NCBI RefSeq assembly: GCF_000002995.4
Contig: NW_025062475.1
Coordinates: forward strand, 12,308,687 to 12,372,686
Reading direction: 5' to 3'
Length of the DNA: 64,000 nucleotides
From: Brugia malayi
Taxonomy: Eukaryota; Nematoda; Chromadorea; Rhabditida; Onchocercidae
Below the pieces are notes generated by a model. The model searched no databases and was not told where the DNA came from. It saw only the letters and a list, made by a program, of their open reading frames with translations. Below, piece by piece: positions 26,544 to 40,885 of the stretch (the stretch's first letter is position 1; every line of letters begins with the position of its first letter). The position numbers were made by a program, and so were the translations under genes.

Positions 26544-29452
26544 ATGACTGAAAGGGACTGGTTATCATCTGGAAAAGATGTAGCACTCGATGGTGGAAAT
26601 AATATCGATATCAGTGTTCTAGGACAAGAAAGGCTTCCCATGGAAATAATATCTGAAGATAGGTCGCTGGAAAGGTTTGATTACTCTTGCTGGTAGTTTT
26701 TTCTTTTTTTTTTATTTTATAAAAGTTAATAAAGTCATTTATAATTAAAATTAGCTATTGATATGATTGCTCTTTCGTTCTTTGATCTTTCAATATTTAG
26801 TAATGTTATTCCAGTCTTGAGCATTTAATAATATTGTTCATTTATAGCTTGCCCAATTCTTCCGAGCCGTCAGATTTGCCGATACATCCAACAAAGTTAA
26901 ATGTACTGTCGATCGCAATCGCAGAAAAAGATGATCCAAGGAAATTTCGAATTTATCGTTCTTTGAATTGTGAACCGCAAAGATCTACGATATATTATCG
27001 GTGTGCAAAGTGCGAGTCACTCGAAAAAAAAGCCTTTGGTAGCTAGATTTAATATAAATATATTCACTATAATAAATTGCAGTAAACGTTGAAAATTTTG
27101 AAATAATAGCCAAGTATTTTTAATGCAGAAATTTTTTTTTTTTTTTTACTAATTAATTGTTATTACTCATTTTCATGATTTTATTTGATTATGGATACTT
27201 GTCTTGTCTCCATAATATCAATTAAAGGTGGTGTCCGATCAAGGCGTTACAAACCGTATGTGAAAACACTGCACGGGAAACTGGTTGGAAATGCACATCC
27301 TGAGCATCATCCCGGCTGTCATGCAGTAACTAAGGAAATTCAAGAATTGCAAGAAATGGATCGTGCTTGCAGAGCTAAGATTAGAGCCAATTATGTGTCA
27401 AACAGGTCTCCACAAAAAGTCGTTAGTCATTTGAATCTGTTTGCTTGTTGTTCCAATACTGACTTTCAGCTAGAGATAGGATTAATGTTTGACGAAGAGA
27501 AGTTGTTTGAGAAAGAAAAATTTTCATGTTCAAAAATTCCATCTTTAGTCTATTCTGATCTTATTGTGTGCAAAGTTACGAGTGCATGCAGCAATATTTT
27601 ACCCTTGATGCATTCCATCGAAGTATGGATTTCTAGAATACGTCCTATATTTCTTTTCACATGTCTTACACTTTATTTTTTTCTGAAAAAAAGTCCAGTT
27701 TAAGGTTTGTTTATAATTTATTTGTTATTATTTAAATTTAGATGGAACATGCACTTGAGGGCAGCTCGACTATCGACATCCAATCAAATTACAACTTGCG
27801 CAGAAGACCAAAACGATTAAGTCTTAAACTCGATCCTCTGAGTCGTGACATAAATGAAAGTGAACTGTCAGGAATTGACTGTTTATTGAGGTAGGCTTTG
27901 AGGAAATGGTTCAAGTGAGTCCGCTTCTTTAAACATCCGGAATATTGGTTTTTCAATTATGAATTTGGAACAAAGTATAGCTTACTCGTGTGGTTGTTTG
28001 CTTTAGGTTTATAAGTGAGGCATGTGTCAACAATATCGCAGAAACGACAGATCATAGAAGGTAAATAATCATTTCAGTTTTGCAACATATATTTTGTTAC
28101 TTTTCTATTGTTTATGCAAAATTCGAAACTTCCTGATTCCTTTTTTTACCTAATTTTTTTTCCCAATTTCAGTATTCATTCTTTTGGTACTTCATCGTCA
28201 AAAAGTATTGCTTATTCCTCACTGATTGTACCGGAACCTGATGGAATATCAGTACGAATTTATGATGCGGATGGTAAATTAGCTGATCAGGGAGTGACAC
28301 ATTATTACTGTTCCAGATGTGATGATTTATACCAAAAAGAAAATGACGGTATATGCTGAACTTTTCTGGTTGATTTATGAAATTTTGTTTCTAAATTTTA
28401 TCCAGTAAACTCCTCTCTCTGTCAATGTTCATGAAAAATCATCGCTTGAAAAAATTGGTTTAGCTTGTGTTGATCTTTCATAATTCCATAGCTTTCAGAA
28501 TCTATCAGAACTGTATTGAAAGCAGAAAATGATTTGGTGGTTGAATATCCAACACATCATGCAGAATGTTCACCATCAACACTGGAGTCACTGAGAGAAC
28601 TGGGCGATGACTTGAAGAATTTCTGTGTCGTAGCAAATCGTAGGATTATTCCTCTAAAAGCAGTAATTGTCAGTATTGTGTTTTACTTATATATATAGTA
28701 CATGCTTATGTACTATCAAAACTTAGGTTAAGGGCCTCATTTTAGGATAACCAATTTGTAACTATAACTTTAGAACTATAGGTAAAGCAAAGATTAGAAA
28801 ACTTCACAATAGGAAAGATGGGTTTTATTAATATAGGAGTTATATAATATAGGTTATTTTTCATAATAATAATTTGAAGATATTAAATTGTTTAAGGCGT
28901 GAAAGTTTTTGATGTGCAGATATTGCTATCAAATTTCTGGCCCAGTATGAACTTCGCACATGGAACTTATTTCATCCATAAGATTCAAAAATTGTTTTCA
29001 GGAATCTGAATACAATATTTTTCATGAGCCGGATGAAAGCTTTCTCACTGGTGGCTCGAACGAACAGAATTGGGATACACCAGCTATGGATGAAGAAATG
29101 TTAGTATTAACAAATATTTACCAGTCATTCCCAGTACAGTTGAAATTCTTTTAAAAGTTTTATAAAGGACTGCTATCATGCGGTTATGACACAATACCTC
29201 ATAATAACTTAATATCTTTATTTCAGTCTTATCAATCCTACATCAGTTTCGAAACTTGGGGAACAACGATGCTTTTGTAGACGTCTTTATGAAGAAAATA
29301 TGGAATTATACCAGGAAATGTTGAGGAGTGTACATCAAATGAGATCACTGATCAACGAAATGAAACGTATTTCTGGCGCAAATGATGAATACTATATCGA
29401 GGATGGGCAAGTTTTGGAGGAAAGTGATAGCAGCACGCTCTATGTTCGCTGA
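26544..29452 (+). CDS. Unrecognised 468-aa protein with two C-x2-C...HH-x2-C (FLYWCH-like) modules
   Basis: Nine exons join in frame: 26544-26674, 26848-27038, 27228-27421, 27742-27890, 28007-28060, 28173-28348, 28499-28662, 29002-29123, 29227-29452. Module 1 is IYYRCAKC (Cys96, Cys99) with HPEHHPGC (His134, His135, Cys138). Module 2 is THYYCSRC (Cys286, Cys289) with YPTHHAEC (His318, His319, Cys322). In each, an aromatic-aromatic-x-C-x2-C strand leads to a His-His-x2-Cys end, a likely zinc site resembling FLYWCH/WRKY-type DNA-binding folds but not matching their spacing. A basic segment RRRPKRLSLK, a possible nuclear localisation signal, follows module 1. The C-terminal ~75 residues look like a coiled coil (LYEENMELYQEMLRSVHQMR). 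A nuclear nucleic-acid-binding role is inferred. The donors at 26675 and 29124 are weak but are the only ones that keep the frame. Confidence 0.82.
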
Positions 29453-32400
29453 CTAATATTTTTTTTATTAATAACTTGTACAAATTGTTTTGAAAGGAGA
29501 GCACTGTCAACTATTTTGCCTTGGCGTCAATTTTTCGATGGAAGTACTCTTGTGTCTAAGAACTTGGCATTAATTTGATATTCATTAATTTGATTGATTA
29601 GATTGTTATTACCAGTTTCCAAGAAAAAAAAAGAGGGAATTCATTACATTATTCATTTCTTTTCTAGAGAGAAAAAGTTGAAAAAGGGTAGTATTGTGTG
29701 AAGGAAATTACATGTTCTACTGATCCTTCTATATCACAATGGTTGCACAGTGATTTTTATTTGTCACTGTATTGTATTTATCAATAATTTGACCGACAGG
29801 TGTTTTCAACATTGCTGATGATTAAATTTCTTGCATTGCTTGTGCTTCTTCCAAACATGTAATTTTGACGCTAATGAGTATATTAGATTGCTTCCGGTAT
29901 CATTTTATCATATAATTCGTTCTTTTCATCACAGAAATCACTTTCTGGTTGTTGATTTCTATCGCTTTTAGTTTAATTCGTGATGTGCTTATAAAGCTAA
30001 CTTGATGACTTCTCCTTTTCCGATTTCTATAGCAATATCTGCTCTCATCGAATAGTATTTTTCGATGTCTTATTATCATTGCAGTATCAATGAAGTAATC
30101 TTAACTTAATTTCTCACCTTGCTCAAAATTTTAGTCGATTCGACAAGCTCAGTTGAATGATAACTGTGAACCTCTATTAAATAGTGGCAGCTTTTTTGTT
30201 TAAATTTTCATTGCGCTTACTTTGATTTCTTTAAACAAAAGTGTAAAAAAATCTTTTTACCTTTAAGTCAGTTCGTCTTTGATTGATACCGTCCTGTTTG
30301 TCGTTGTTTGTTCCATTCTTTCTTCATGTAGTTTTTTCCGATTCTTTGGTTTTCAGCAATGGCACTTTTTGTAGATAATCTAGGCATGCATCAATTTTTC
30401 TCGAACATCCCATATCTTGCTTCGCGATGGGACAAGTTTGAATGGTCTATATGTTATGGATTTAATGAGAATTACTTTGATTATTTCACATATTTTAAGC
30501 AATTCTATTTTACTATAAAGATTTTCAGTGCATCCGTCATTTATTAATTTCACTATTCCTTGACTGTTTTCTATCATCTTTGTTAAATTTTTTTTTTCCT
30601 CTTCCTTTTGTAGTTGCGGTAGAATCTTTTGCAGATATTCCTGCGATTTATCGTTGATATTTGCATATGTTCCAACCTGTAATTTCAGTTCTCATTTTGT
30701 CATTAATTTACTGTTTTTATTGTTTTTGATCTGTTACAACTTCAATTCATTTCTTGCACTTCATTCAGGATCCTCCCTTTCATCAATGTAGTGCTTACTA
30801 ATATTGCGAATGATATCTCAGCTCTTGGCACCAAAGTTGAAATACTAAATATGTAAAATAAGACATAAAATAAATTTGTTTAACGTGTTACACAAATTCA
30901 TCAGTTTTTAATTTTAATCTCGTTTAGAAAAATATAATAAACAAATTGAACTATAATGAGAACTATTAGATTTTGAAATATGACCAATATTTCATGCATA
31001 TCATTATCTAACAAATTATTTTCATAAATTTTATTAATCCATTTGCATTCCTAAATTTTGTTCTATTTATAACTGAATGGCAAAAAATCAAAAAATGAAT
31101 GTATATGTGTTAACATGCTGAAAATATGAGAAATTTCATGGTAAACATTTAGTGTGTTTACAGTTAGCTAGTTAAATTTAATTGAACAATTACAATAGTT
31201 ATGTTAATTGATTGAAATACATAAATAATTGATTCAGAGATAAGAAAAAGGTCATTGCCGTGATTTGCCATGATTTTTCATCTTTTTTAGCAAAATTTTG
31301 GAAGAAACTTTGATGTACTTAATGCAAACGTTTGTAATTATTAAAGCTAATTTAAAATTGATAATTTAATTACATATCTAAGTTTGTCTCAGAATTACAT
31401 TTTCAAGAAATTTCTTTTCGAGAAATTTGATATGAGAGAAATAGGCATGATAAATTCATCAAATAAAATAAATCACAAATGAATAATACAATTTATAATT
31501 GCTTTTTTTTTTTCTTTTTCTGTTTCAAATCTCAAAATAAAAATCTTTTTTTCAATATTATTTAGGAAAGACACATTGTTATTTTCTTTTTTAAATTAAC
31601 AAACTTAGAGATTTATATTCACTACGTACAAAAATATGCATAGCAGTCAGAAAAGAAAAATGAAACAATCTTTATAAAAAGAAAAAAAAAATGTATTAAA
31701 GTACGTACATATAATAAAAGATAATTTCTAGTAATTCTTAACAAACATAAATTTTCGTATTTATTTTTCAAATTAATAAAAAATAAATGACAGTACTAAT
31801 TTAGTGATTCATTGTATAATCATACGATTTTCATGAATATTGCAATCGTATTCAATATAATACACTGATTTATTATTTAATGCTTGTCGTAATTCATTAA
31901 TAAATTACCATTTTGTATTTTTAAATTGATATTTTAACATTAAATTCTTGTGTTTATAAACATAACAAAAAGAAGAAAATATTTGTAACTGAAATTTATA
32001 ATTGTAATGAGATGAAAATTAAGAAACAAAACCAAATATTATTTGTTTACAATAATAATATATAAAGTTCCTAATATATTCGTTCTTTTTCCTTTTTTTT
32101 TTTTTTTTTTTGCGATTTAAAAGCTTTCACTTATGAAACTATTAAAAATAAAATCCAATATATAACAACTAATTTTATAACAACATTTTGGGAATTAATC
32201 TCGAGATAAATTGCTAATTTTAAACTTAGACAATTCATTTTGATTTCAATATTTTTAAAAATTAATGCTAAAAAATGCATTATACTTTATATTCAAGCAG
32301 ATTGAAAATCAAAAAATTTTCTCATAAATTAATTATATTTTCGATCTCAAGAAAGTCTTATATTTTACTTTCTTATACAGTTAGTTAGTCCATGCGCAAT

Positions 32401-32463
32401 TTTCATATTTCTGAACCGAACAATTTAAAGATTTTCATCTTCGAATTACTTCTTTATTCATAT

Positions 32464-32498
32464 TCTCTCTCTCTCTCTCTGTCTCTCTGTCTCTCTCT
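32464..32498. repeat. CT microsatellite
   Basis: An interrupted run of CT units in intergenic sequence. Confidence 0.9.
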
Positions 32499-33527
32499 AT
32501 TCATATCTTATAAGAACAACCTTTAATAACAGGCAATATTTGTAAATTCTGAATTAAATATTTATAACAAATTTTTGCTTAGTTATTCTACAGTTTCAAT
32601 AAATTTAAATTTAAATGAACTTATCCTTATATTCTTAGAAAATTAAAAGTTGAAAATCGGGAAATTTTTTAGAAAATTTTAAATTTAAAAGTATAAAGAT
32701 TTTAAATTTAGAAAATTTTCCAATTTTTTAAGAATAATCGAGATAACGTATTAGCTCATTTAAATTTAAATTGCATTGATAAATCTTATTTGTTGATGAG
32801 ATCTCAATAAAATGATAATTGTAATTTTGCTTATCAATTATTCATTTTTATTTAAAAAAAATAAAATAGATAAATAAACAATCATTTTTTAGCTCATCTA
32901 ATATCGTCAACAGAACGATCTGAACTAAACAAGCAAGCAAAAAAAAAAAAAAAAAGTGACAACTTAAGTTCTTTTTAATATGTTTCTTAACTTTTATTAA
33001 TATACTTCTTAAAACTTAACTCTCTTAAGTTCTTATTAACTTTTTATCAATGTTATCACCTACCTCATTTCATCTTCTCATTCCAATGATCGCAGTAATT
33101 GAAACTGCAGTTTTAGTACCAACAATTATGCTAAGAATTACGAACCGTTGTCAGTAAGAGTTACTGATGGAATGTTCATAGCAATGTTATTAGCAAATGA
33201 TATGATCTTTTACAGCTAAAATAGTTTACTGATAATTTCAAGAGGTAATCAATCTATTAAATACGAGTAGCATTTGTTAAAAACTTAACAAACAAAATAA
33301 ACATGAAATTAATAAAGCATTAATAACTCATCATTCATTAATTTTACACATATATTTCGATCAAATAATTTTAAAATAATTATGAATTTTAATCAAAGCA
33401 AAAAAACTTTAACATTCGAGAAAGTATGAAAGTTAGTACATTTTCTATTATATATCACAAATTAATTAATGTGATAATGGGTTATCATATATGGCAATAA
33501 TTAGAGCAAAGTAAACTTTGTCAGACC

Positions 33528-33531
33528 ACTC

Positions 33532-33564
<33 letters not shown>
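33528..33564. repeat. CT microsatellite
   Basis: A run of CT units with one CC interruption. Confidence 0.9.
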
Positions 33565-36278
33565 TTGTTTTCATATCTTTCCTCAATTTTTATTTTCAAT
33601 TAGACAGATCAAAAATCAATGAAGAATCTATTAAAAAATGAAAACCTAAAAAGTTGTCAAATAGAAAAAAAGAAGCGAAGAATATCATTTGAATACTAAA
33701 TTGAAATTTGAAAGCTTCAAATATTCATTCTTTAATTTTTTCAAATATTTTATAACACAACCATATATATCAGATTGTAAACTATGCATAATTAAACTAC
33801 AATTTTTTATAATTTTCTTTTTTTCACTTTAATTTTCATTTGCAAATCAAAGATAAATATTTTATACGTAAAATGATTTGATCACTATTAATTCAATTAA
33901 GCATTTTTTTTTATTTTTAATAATAAATCTACACAATACGATGATTGAAAGTTTCAAAATCGATGAGTATTGTGGTAATTTTAATAATTAGAATGTTCGT
34001 TCTTTATGATTAAAACTATAATTTTATATAAATACCAAATAAAATCACAAATAATTGAAATAAAAAAAGAGGATTTATTCTGAGAAATCAAAAGTTATCA
34101 ATCGATCTTGATATGAGGAAGGAAAATGCAATTAAAATAAAATTGGCTTAAGTGAAAGAAGCGAAGTAATTAAGATAGTTCTAAATTGGTGAGATAATTT
34201 GAAATTAAAAAAAAAAAAAAATGCAGCAAATTGATTAGGAAAGAATTAATAAATAGTTTTCTAATAGAAATAACTAGAAAGCATATATGGATAAGTTTGA
34301 AATTAAATTTGATTGCGATGATTTGCATTAACTGTCGAAAAAGTATTTTATGTTTGATAATCAGTAGTCACTCATATTGTTAAGATCAAAACTTTTTGTA
34401 AGCTTCTAGAATTCAGCTCTATTATTCTTAGATCAATTATTTTCACTAAAATCTAATGATCAAAAAAAAATTTTTTAAAAAAAGAAAACATGAAATGGAT
34501 ATTTCAGAAAGTCATAGGAATGTAAGACAGATCTTTAATTACTGATGTTTTTATTAGCAAGCAAAATAAAAAGTAAATAATAACATTAAAATCCCTTCTA
34601 AAAAAAAAAAAAAAATTTTTTTTTGAAGTTGCATCACAATTTCAAAAAAAAAAGTTCGAATCCTTAGGACATTACATAATTGTTCTAAATTAATTAAAAA
34701 AAGAAAAAAGCTAAAATATAATTTATTTTTATTATATTTTTTTGCTTTTGTATTCTTTCTGATCACAGTAATTCTAATCCTTTTATCTATTTTTGCAAAT
34801 AAATGTGCTAATTTGTTATACTAATTACTTCAGTAAATTATTTAGAGCAAAAGAGACAATTTTAGAAGAAATAAAATTTTTAGGAGTGTTATTGAAAATA
34901 GCTAACATAAATTTATTTAAAATATTTGATAAATTGAAGCATCTTCGTTTTTAATAATAATTTCGTTAAAATACTTAAAATTATTTCTTAAAGTTTTATT
35001 ATAATAATATTTTCCCTAATTGATAAACAATTAGAGTATATGAAGAACCAAAAAAAAAAAAAAAAATGTTGAAAATATGCGATTTCATTATCAAGCAGCA
35101 AATTTTAAAAAAGTTAATAAAAATCAAAATTATAATTAAGTATGCCTTCCAAAAAAAAAAAAAAAAAAAAAAGGCCAAGAATTTCAAGGCATTCCATTTC
35201 GAAATTAGTTCGAAAAATGCAAAGAATAAGAAAAAAAAATGCAAATTATTAATTTTAGAACAAATTTTTCCTTTTATGCATTTTCAATCTGTTCTTCTTT
35301 TTTTTTTTGTTTTACGTGTACTATACGTGAAAATTTTTTTTTTAAGCTTTTAATAATTACGTTTGATTTGATCTCTTTTTTAATTTATGTACAACATACG
35401 TGAAAGTTTTTTAAAATTTATTTTAATAATTCAAGCAAATTTGATTAGTTTTCGGTGAATTTTAACTTTTTGATTAGATTCAGAAAAATATTCAAATGTA
35501 GATAATTGATTATAAAACCTATAAATTATTCAAAATAATAGTAATATTATTACTTTAATGTTCTTTAATTTCCTCTAAATGCTCCTTTATTATTCTTTAA
35601 TTTCATTTTTTAACAAACATTTATTTTACCTCAATTAATATTTTAAGATCTAATTTAATGCTATTCATGTTTTAATTTTCAATTTTAAATCTACTTGAAT
35701 GGGTTTATTGATTTTATTGACATTATAAGAAATTTGCTTTACTGCTCTGTGCTAATTCTTTCTTGAACTGACCGATCATTTTAAATGAGTGCGAAGCAAT
35801 TAGAGAGTATTTGTGACCTAATTTTGCTTTCATTCCTAATTTCACATTGGAATATGAATATGTAGTTCGGAGAGATTCATTAATATTAACTATATTGTGT
35901 GTATATGAAGTCAAAACAAATGGCAAAAATTTATTAATACTTAAAAATTATTGCAATAAAATCAAAATAAGAAAAATATTTTTTAAATTAAAAAAGTTCA
36001 CAAATAATTTATTAGAGATATTTTTAAATGAAATGAAATGCAATGAATGCAATCGCAGATGATTAGAAATCTGATTACAACAGAATGAATGAATGAATAA
36101 TACAACAAGCAGAATTAAACGGAAATGATTACATTTCATTTCTATGCTAAACGTGCAATTCAGTGATTTCATAGTTTTACTTATCATTTAGTAGTTTTAA
36201 AATTTATGAAAAAATAAAATAAATTATAATATTAACAATAATAGTGTTGCAGATATTCCCATAGTATTGTTAATCCAT

Positions 36279-36693
36279 TCATGGGCAATTTTCTTTGTCC
36301 GAATCATAGGAAAAGTTAATTCCCGAATCTTTATTTTCTGCTTCTTCCAGTGAATGTTCATTTTTTTTCATCATCTCCTGCAGTTAGGAAGAAAAAAATT
36401 CCAAGTAATTGAAGTCGAGCAGCAAAATTAGAAATAAAAATGATAAATAATTAACGTGATATTACCACTTTACTTAAATATCTCTTCTTACGCTTTTACG
36501 AATAACTAACGCGCTCCATCAGCCAATTTCTGATTTTTTGATGCATTTCGTTACGCTGTTTTCGTGCCTCACACGTACATTTACGAGAACAGCATGGCGT
36601 AGACGTAAAAGTTGCTTGATGCGGAGGTGGTCCAGGACTTCTGCATTTCGTCGCATCAGGAGTCATATTTCCCTTTGTCATCACTTTTTCCAT
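36279..36693 (-). CDS. Small 93-aa protein ending in a KEN motif, unrecognised
   Basis: Two exons, 36511-36693 and 36279-36377, join in phase 0 through a CGC|GTTAGT donor and a CTGCAG acceptor. In-frame TGA and TAG codons lie between the upstream TTTCAG acceptor (36717) and the ATG, so this is the true start and the 5' acceptor fits SL trans-splicing. The protein is charged and has no membrane segment. A proline-rich part (SPGPPPHQ) leads to a cysteine cluster (CCSRKCTC), then a basic/amphipathic helix, then an acidic tail ending SDKENCP. KEN is the degron read by the anaphase-promoting complex in many cell-cycle proteins; whether it works here is unknown. No homologue was recognised. Confidence 0.65.
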
Positions 36694-39600
36694 TTCCTTC
36701 CTTCACTGCTATCTCTCTGAAATCAACAAAGCACACGCAAGTAACGCTACGAATAGTAACTTATATTAAGCAAAGACAAATGTATCTACGCTCGGATCTC
36801 ACTCATTTATACCTGTCCTAAAATGACATCCCATCCACTCCAGGTGGTTTAATGATTAGTGCTCCTCCCTCGGTTAGTGCAGAAGAGATAACACTTAACT
36901 TTTGCAATCCTAAATCATTGATTCAAATGGCAGAAGGAAGAAGTGATGTTCACTTGTCAAAGAAAGAAAGTTAAACTGACTTTCAATCAGCAAATATGAC
37001 GTATTCTGACCTCAACTCGTTGACCAGAAGAGTTCTTGAAGTCGTTAAGTATAATTAGCTTCGCATAAATTTTATAGTCCACTTGAAGATGAATTACAAC
37101 AGTAAGGATCTTATCTGTCGAAATATGAAATGATATGGATTACTTCTACGTGATAATTTGCAATTGAATCAGGAGAGATCAGTTAGATTTGAAGTAACAA
37201 ACATTTCTAATAAGTATTAGATATCATCAGTGACTTGAAGTTTGTAAAATATTACAAAATTAATAAGTGGTATGATTCTCTGAAAGGTTTCCTATAAATA
37301 GTACTTTTACAGATTCCAAAGTAATACGTAAAAAAGAGATAACTCAAACATTTTATTAAATAACAAAATTTGTTTGATTGTTTATATCGATTAAGTATTT
37401 AGCACATTCTTTTATTATTTTTTAAAGTGGAAAGCTGTGTAAATTAAAAAAGATAAATATTTAAATCAGAAAGAATCATTCGCACATAATCTTTTTGTCT
37501 AAGAAATATAATTAAATCTAATTTTATGCTTTTTTAACCGCTCATTGAAATTGCATTCACTTTATACTGGTGATATTAAATATTATGAGCGGCAACTTTT
37601 CAACATCTTATTTCTCTCTCTCCTCTCTTTCCCTCTCTTTTTCTCTCCCTTTCTCTCTCTCCCTCTCTCTCTCGATGAATTTAGAAATAAGCTACGGCTA
37701 TTACTGCAATTTCAATCCAAAAACATCGAAATGTGAAAAGAAATCTGTGTTTATACAGAAAATATCTGTCCATTTCGGTGTTAAATGACAAAATATACTT
37801 TTTTTTTTTTTTTTTTTTTGAAAATTTTCAATTTTCCCACTGAGATGCTATATTCAAGAATTTACTAGATTATATAAAATAAGTAGAGATAAAAGAATGG
37901 TCATTTGGTGACCTTTTCTCTTTCATCCATTTTCTTTTTCTTTTTAATTCGCTTCAAGTGATGGCTTTCATTTGACAAAGTCATTTATAATTAGCCAAAG
38001 ACTTAACTCTAATATTTTCATCTCTAATAATGTGTGAAAATTTATGAGTTCCAATTACATTTCTTAAGTTATCTCACTAAGATTGCAGTGTGAGTTCTGA
38101 AAGTGTCGTCCTTATGAACTCTAAAAAAATGAAAATAAACTTTCAAATGTTTTTTCAAATAACAAAAATTGCAGTATCAGTTTCGGATTGCTTGTGTAAT
38201 TACTGTGGTTTTATCATCGAAAGACTGAAGTAAAAGCAAGTGCAAATCAGAAATTAAAATATTTGCATTCGTAAATTTCGAGACTGTTTCTTTCTCATGA
38301 ACTAATTAGCCAACCACACCTCACGTAATCACTTTTCCCTTTCAAACATTGTAAATTATACAGGACGACATCATCTCGTCACAGTATTTGTCACCTCATT
38401 CCATTATCTTATAATTACCTTTCGTGCAATTAAGAAACAATCCATTGTCAAATTATATTGGATAGGATCGACCTGTCGGTGTACTTTTAATTGAGAAAGA
38501 CATTGATTTGTGCTGTGATATTTTTTCAATCAATGTTTCAATATCAGAAATGAAAATCAGAAATGAAAAATGCAATAAATTAAATCTACTAATTCATTGC
38601 AGTTTCATTTCGATTCAGTTTTTTTTTTTCTTTTGAACGAATAGAAGGTCAACAAATTGTTTACTATTTAACCGATGTTTACAGTGATCCATAACTTCTG
38701 AAGTACTTCAGTTTATCAACTCAATCATATAGAGATGTCTTTTCTGAATCAAAATGAATGACTTTATTAAGAGCTGCTATAAAAATTAGAAATAAAATAA
38801 TATGACCTATCAATAATCGGCCCGGATTCTACTTTTTTCCTTTTTTTTTTATTTACCAATTCATTTGATGACCTAATTTTGATAAAGTCTAAATAAAACT
38901 TTAATTGAGAAATATTCTAGCGAAATATATTCGAAATTTTCCTTACAATTATTATTTATTTATACTTCACGATAAAAATTGTGTAAATTATCTTCTGAGT
39001 TTTTTTTTTTTTTTTTTACTTTGTTCTTTATATGATTGATTATTAATTAATATCACTCCTAAATATTCCATTAATTAATTAAATATTTCATTTAGCTATT
39101 CATTTTCATGTAATTTCTCACTGATATAATCATCATATTTAACACCTATCATATCAATATATTGTCAATATCGATTTACGAATTTAAGAAATAAAGGAAA
39201 AAAAAAAAAAGAAAGGTAAAAAAATGATTGTATTTACAATTATAATTACAATTAAACGATAAAACGATACAGTCTAATCACAGATTGTAACTCATCGTTA
39301 AAATGATCATAAAATTTATTAGAAGTATTTGATACCATATAACTTCTTAATAACTCTTATATAGATTAGAAGTAGAGTCATAAATTTGTATGAGTATGAC
39401 AAATGGATGATTGATGAGCTTTAAAAAGTACATCACAGAAGCAAATGTATAAACATATAATATGTTATACATAATTAAATGTTAGACTGACATACAATCA
39501 AATTACTTTAATTTTCTTAATTAAAAAATCGAAGAATTAAATAAAAACAAAACAAAAAAAAAGAAAAAGGGAATTGAATCAAATGTCGAATTTTGCATAA

Positions 39601-40885
39601 GAATGAGTCAGAATAATGTGGGAAATCAAAAAAATAGAAGCTAAAAGAAGTAAAATTACTGAAATAGTTTATGATATAATTATCATACTAAGTGAATAAT
39701 ATAACGAAGATAAACTATTAGTAATACATTTACTAATTTCAATATTCAATTTAATCATACTGCTAAAAGATTTATTGTTTTATTTATGTTTGCACTTCAA
39801 AGTGATTGCCTTTCTAGCTGCTCTCTTACTTCCAAACATTTGTTTAAATTTATTTTCTATTAAACATTTTACTTTTATGCATTGCTACACTGAAAGAATC
39901 AAAGAAACTAATCTCAATGATTGATGATGTTATGATCAAATGATTACCAAAAATTATTCAGCATTATGATTTGATAGGAATGTTAAAAAAAAAAAAAAAG
40001 AAAAAGAACAATTCAAGTTTGAGAATTTCTGGAAAAATTCAAATATACAACAACGATTATATCATTGCCAAAAAATTATGGTGGAACTGTTGAATTGCAA
40101 TATTTATATGTGATAGAACTTTTTCTATGCTTGACGAGAAATAAAATACTGTGGCAAACAGAATCAACGATATGAAAGTTTATGTTAAATAAAGGATGAA
40201 GTAGATGTCTAACAATTAAGGTAATTGAACGACTAACCAAATTACTCTTTGTGAGTAATAAATAAAAGAATAAGTGAAGTAATTCTAATTTCTATTCGAT
40301 TTAAAAACTGAAATATTCTTCATTAGAACACGACAAAAAAAACTTCTATATTTGCTGTAAAATTGAACTTACCAATTATTAGCAATAATTTGAATCTCAT
40401 CGCTGTTGCATTCTGTTACTTGAAAATGACTTATGCACGCAACGTCAAGTGTAATATAATTTATACTAAAAATTGACAATATTTTTACACAACATTTGAA
40501 ATACTATGTATATTCTGAATGAAATAATATCTATATTCTGAATACTTTGCAATTGAGAATTTTTTCTTCAATACAATCAAATAGGACGAAAGAAGCAGGA
40601 AAAAATAATGAAGGAAAAGAGAACTAAATGAAAGAATCGAGTAAATTTATAGAGTAATGATATTTTGAAAAGTATAAAATTAACACTTCATAATACATAA
40701 GTATGTATATCACATGAAATATTTGACCAAAAACAGTAGTAGATGAATGAAATTTACAACAAGTATTCTCAGGGGAAAGATTATTCTTTCAATCACTCAT
40801 AGTGAAAATACGGAGACAGTTTTTAATAAGGAATAGTTTCAGAGTACATTATAGTTCAAATATCAGATAAACAATCACAAATTCG
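36694..40885. other. Spacer between the KEN-motif gene and the TBC1D5-type gene
   Basis: The first ~600 bp is less AT-rich and is probably the promoter region of the KEN-motif gene. A CT microsatellite lies at about 37613-37673 and T/A runs are common. No coding exon or RNA gene was recognised. Confidence 0.5.
37613..37673. repeat. CT-rich microsatellite
   Basis: About 60 bp of CTCT/CCCT/TTCT repeats on the + strand (GA on the - strand), intergenic. Confidence 0.9.

Larger units (their letters stand above)
29453..36278. other. Long spacer without a recognised gene
   Basis: From about 29453 to 30850 the base composition is less AT-rich and probably includes the 3' UTR of the preceding gene. 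No spliceable exon chain was found there on either strand. The rest is AT-rich with many homopolymer runs and CT microsatellites at about 32464-32498 and 33528-33564. Confidence 0.5.

Noticed and set aside
30359..30577. Short frames on both strands in the less AT-rich spacer after the zinc-module gene
   Set aside because: The two strands overlap each other, no splice partners were found, and no domain is visible.
35066..35353. 95-codon Lys/Phe-rich frame
   Set aside because: It arises from poly-A/poly-T runs in AT-rich spacer and has no conserved features.
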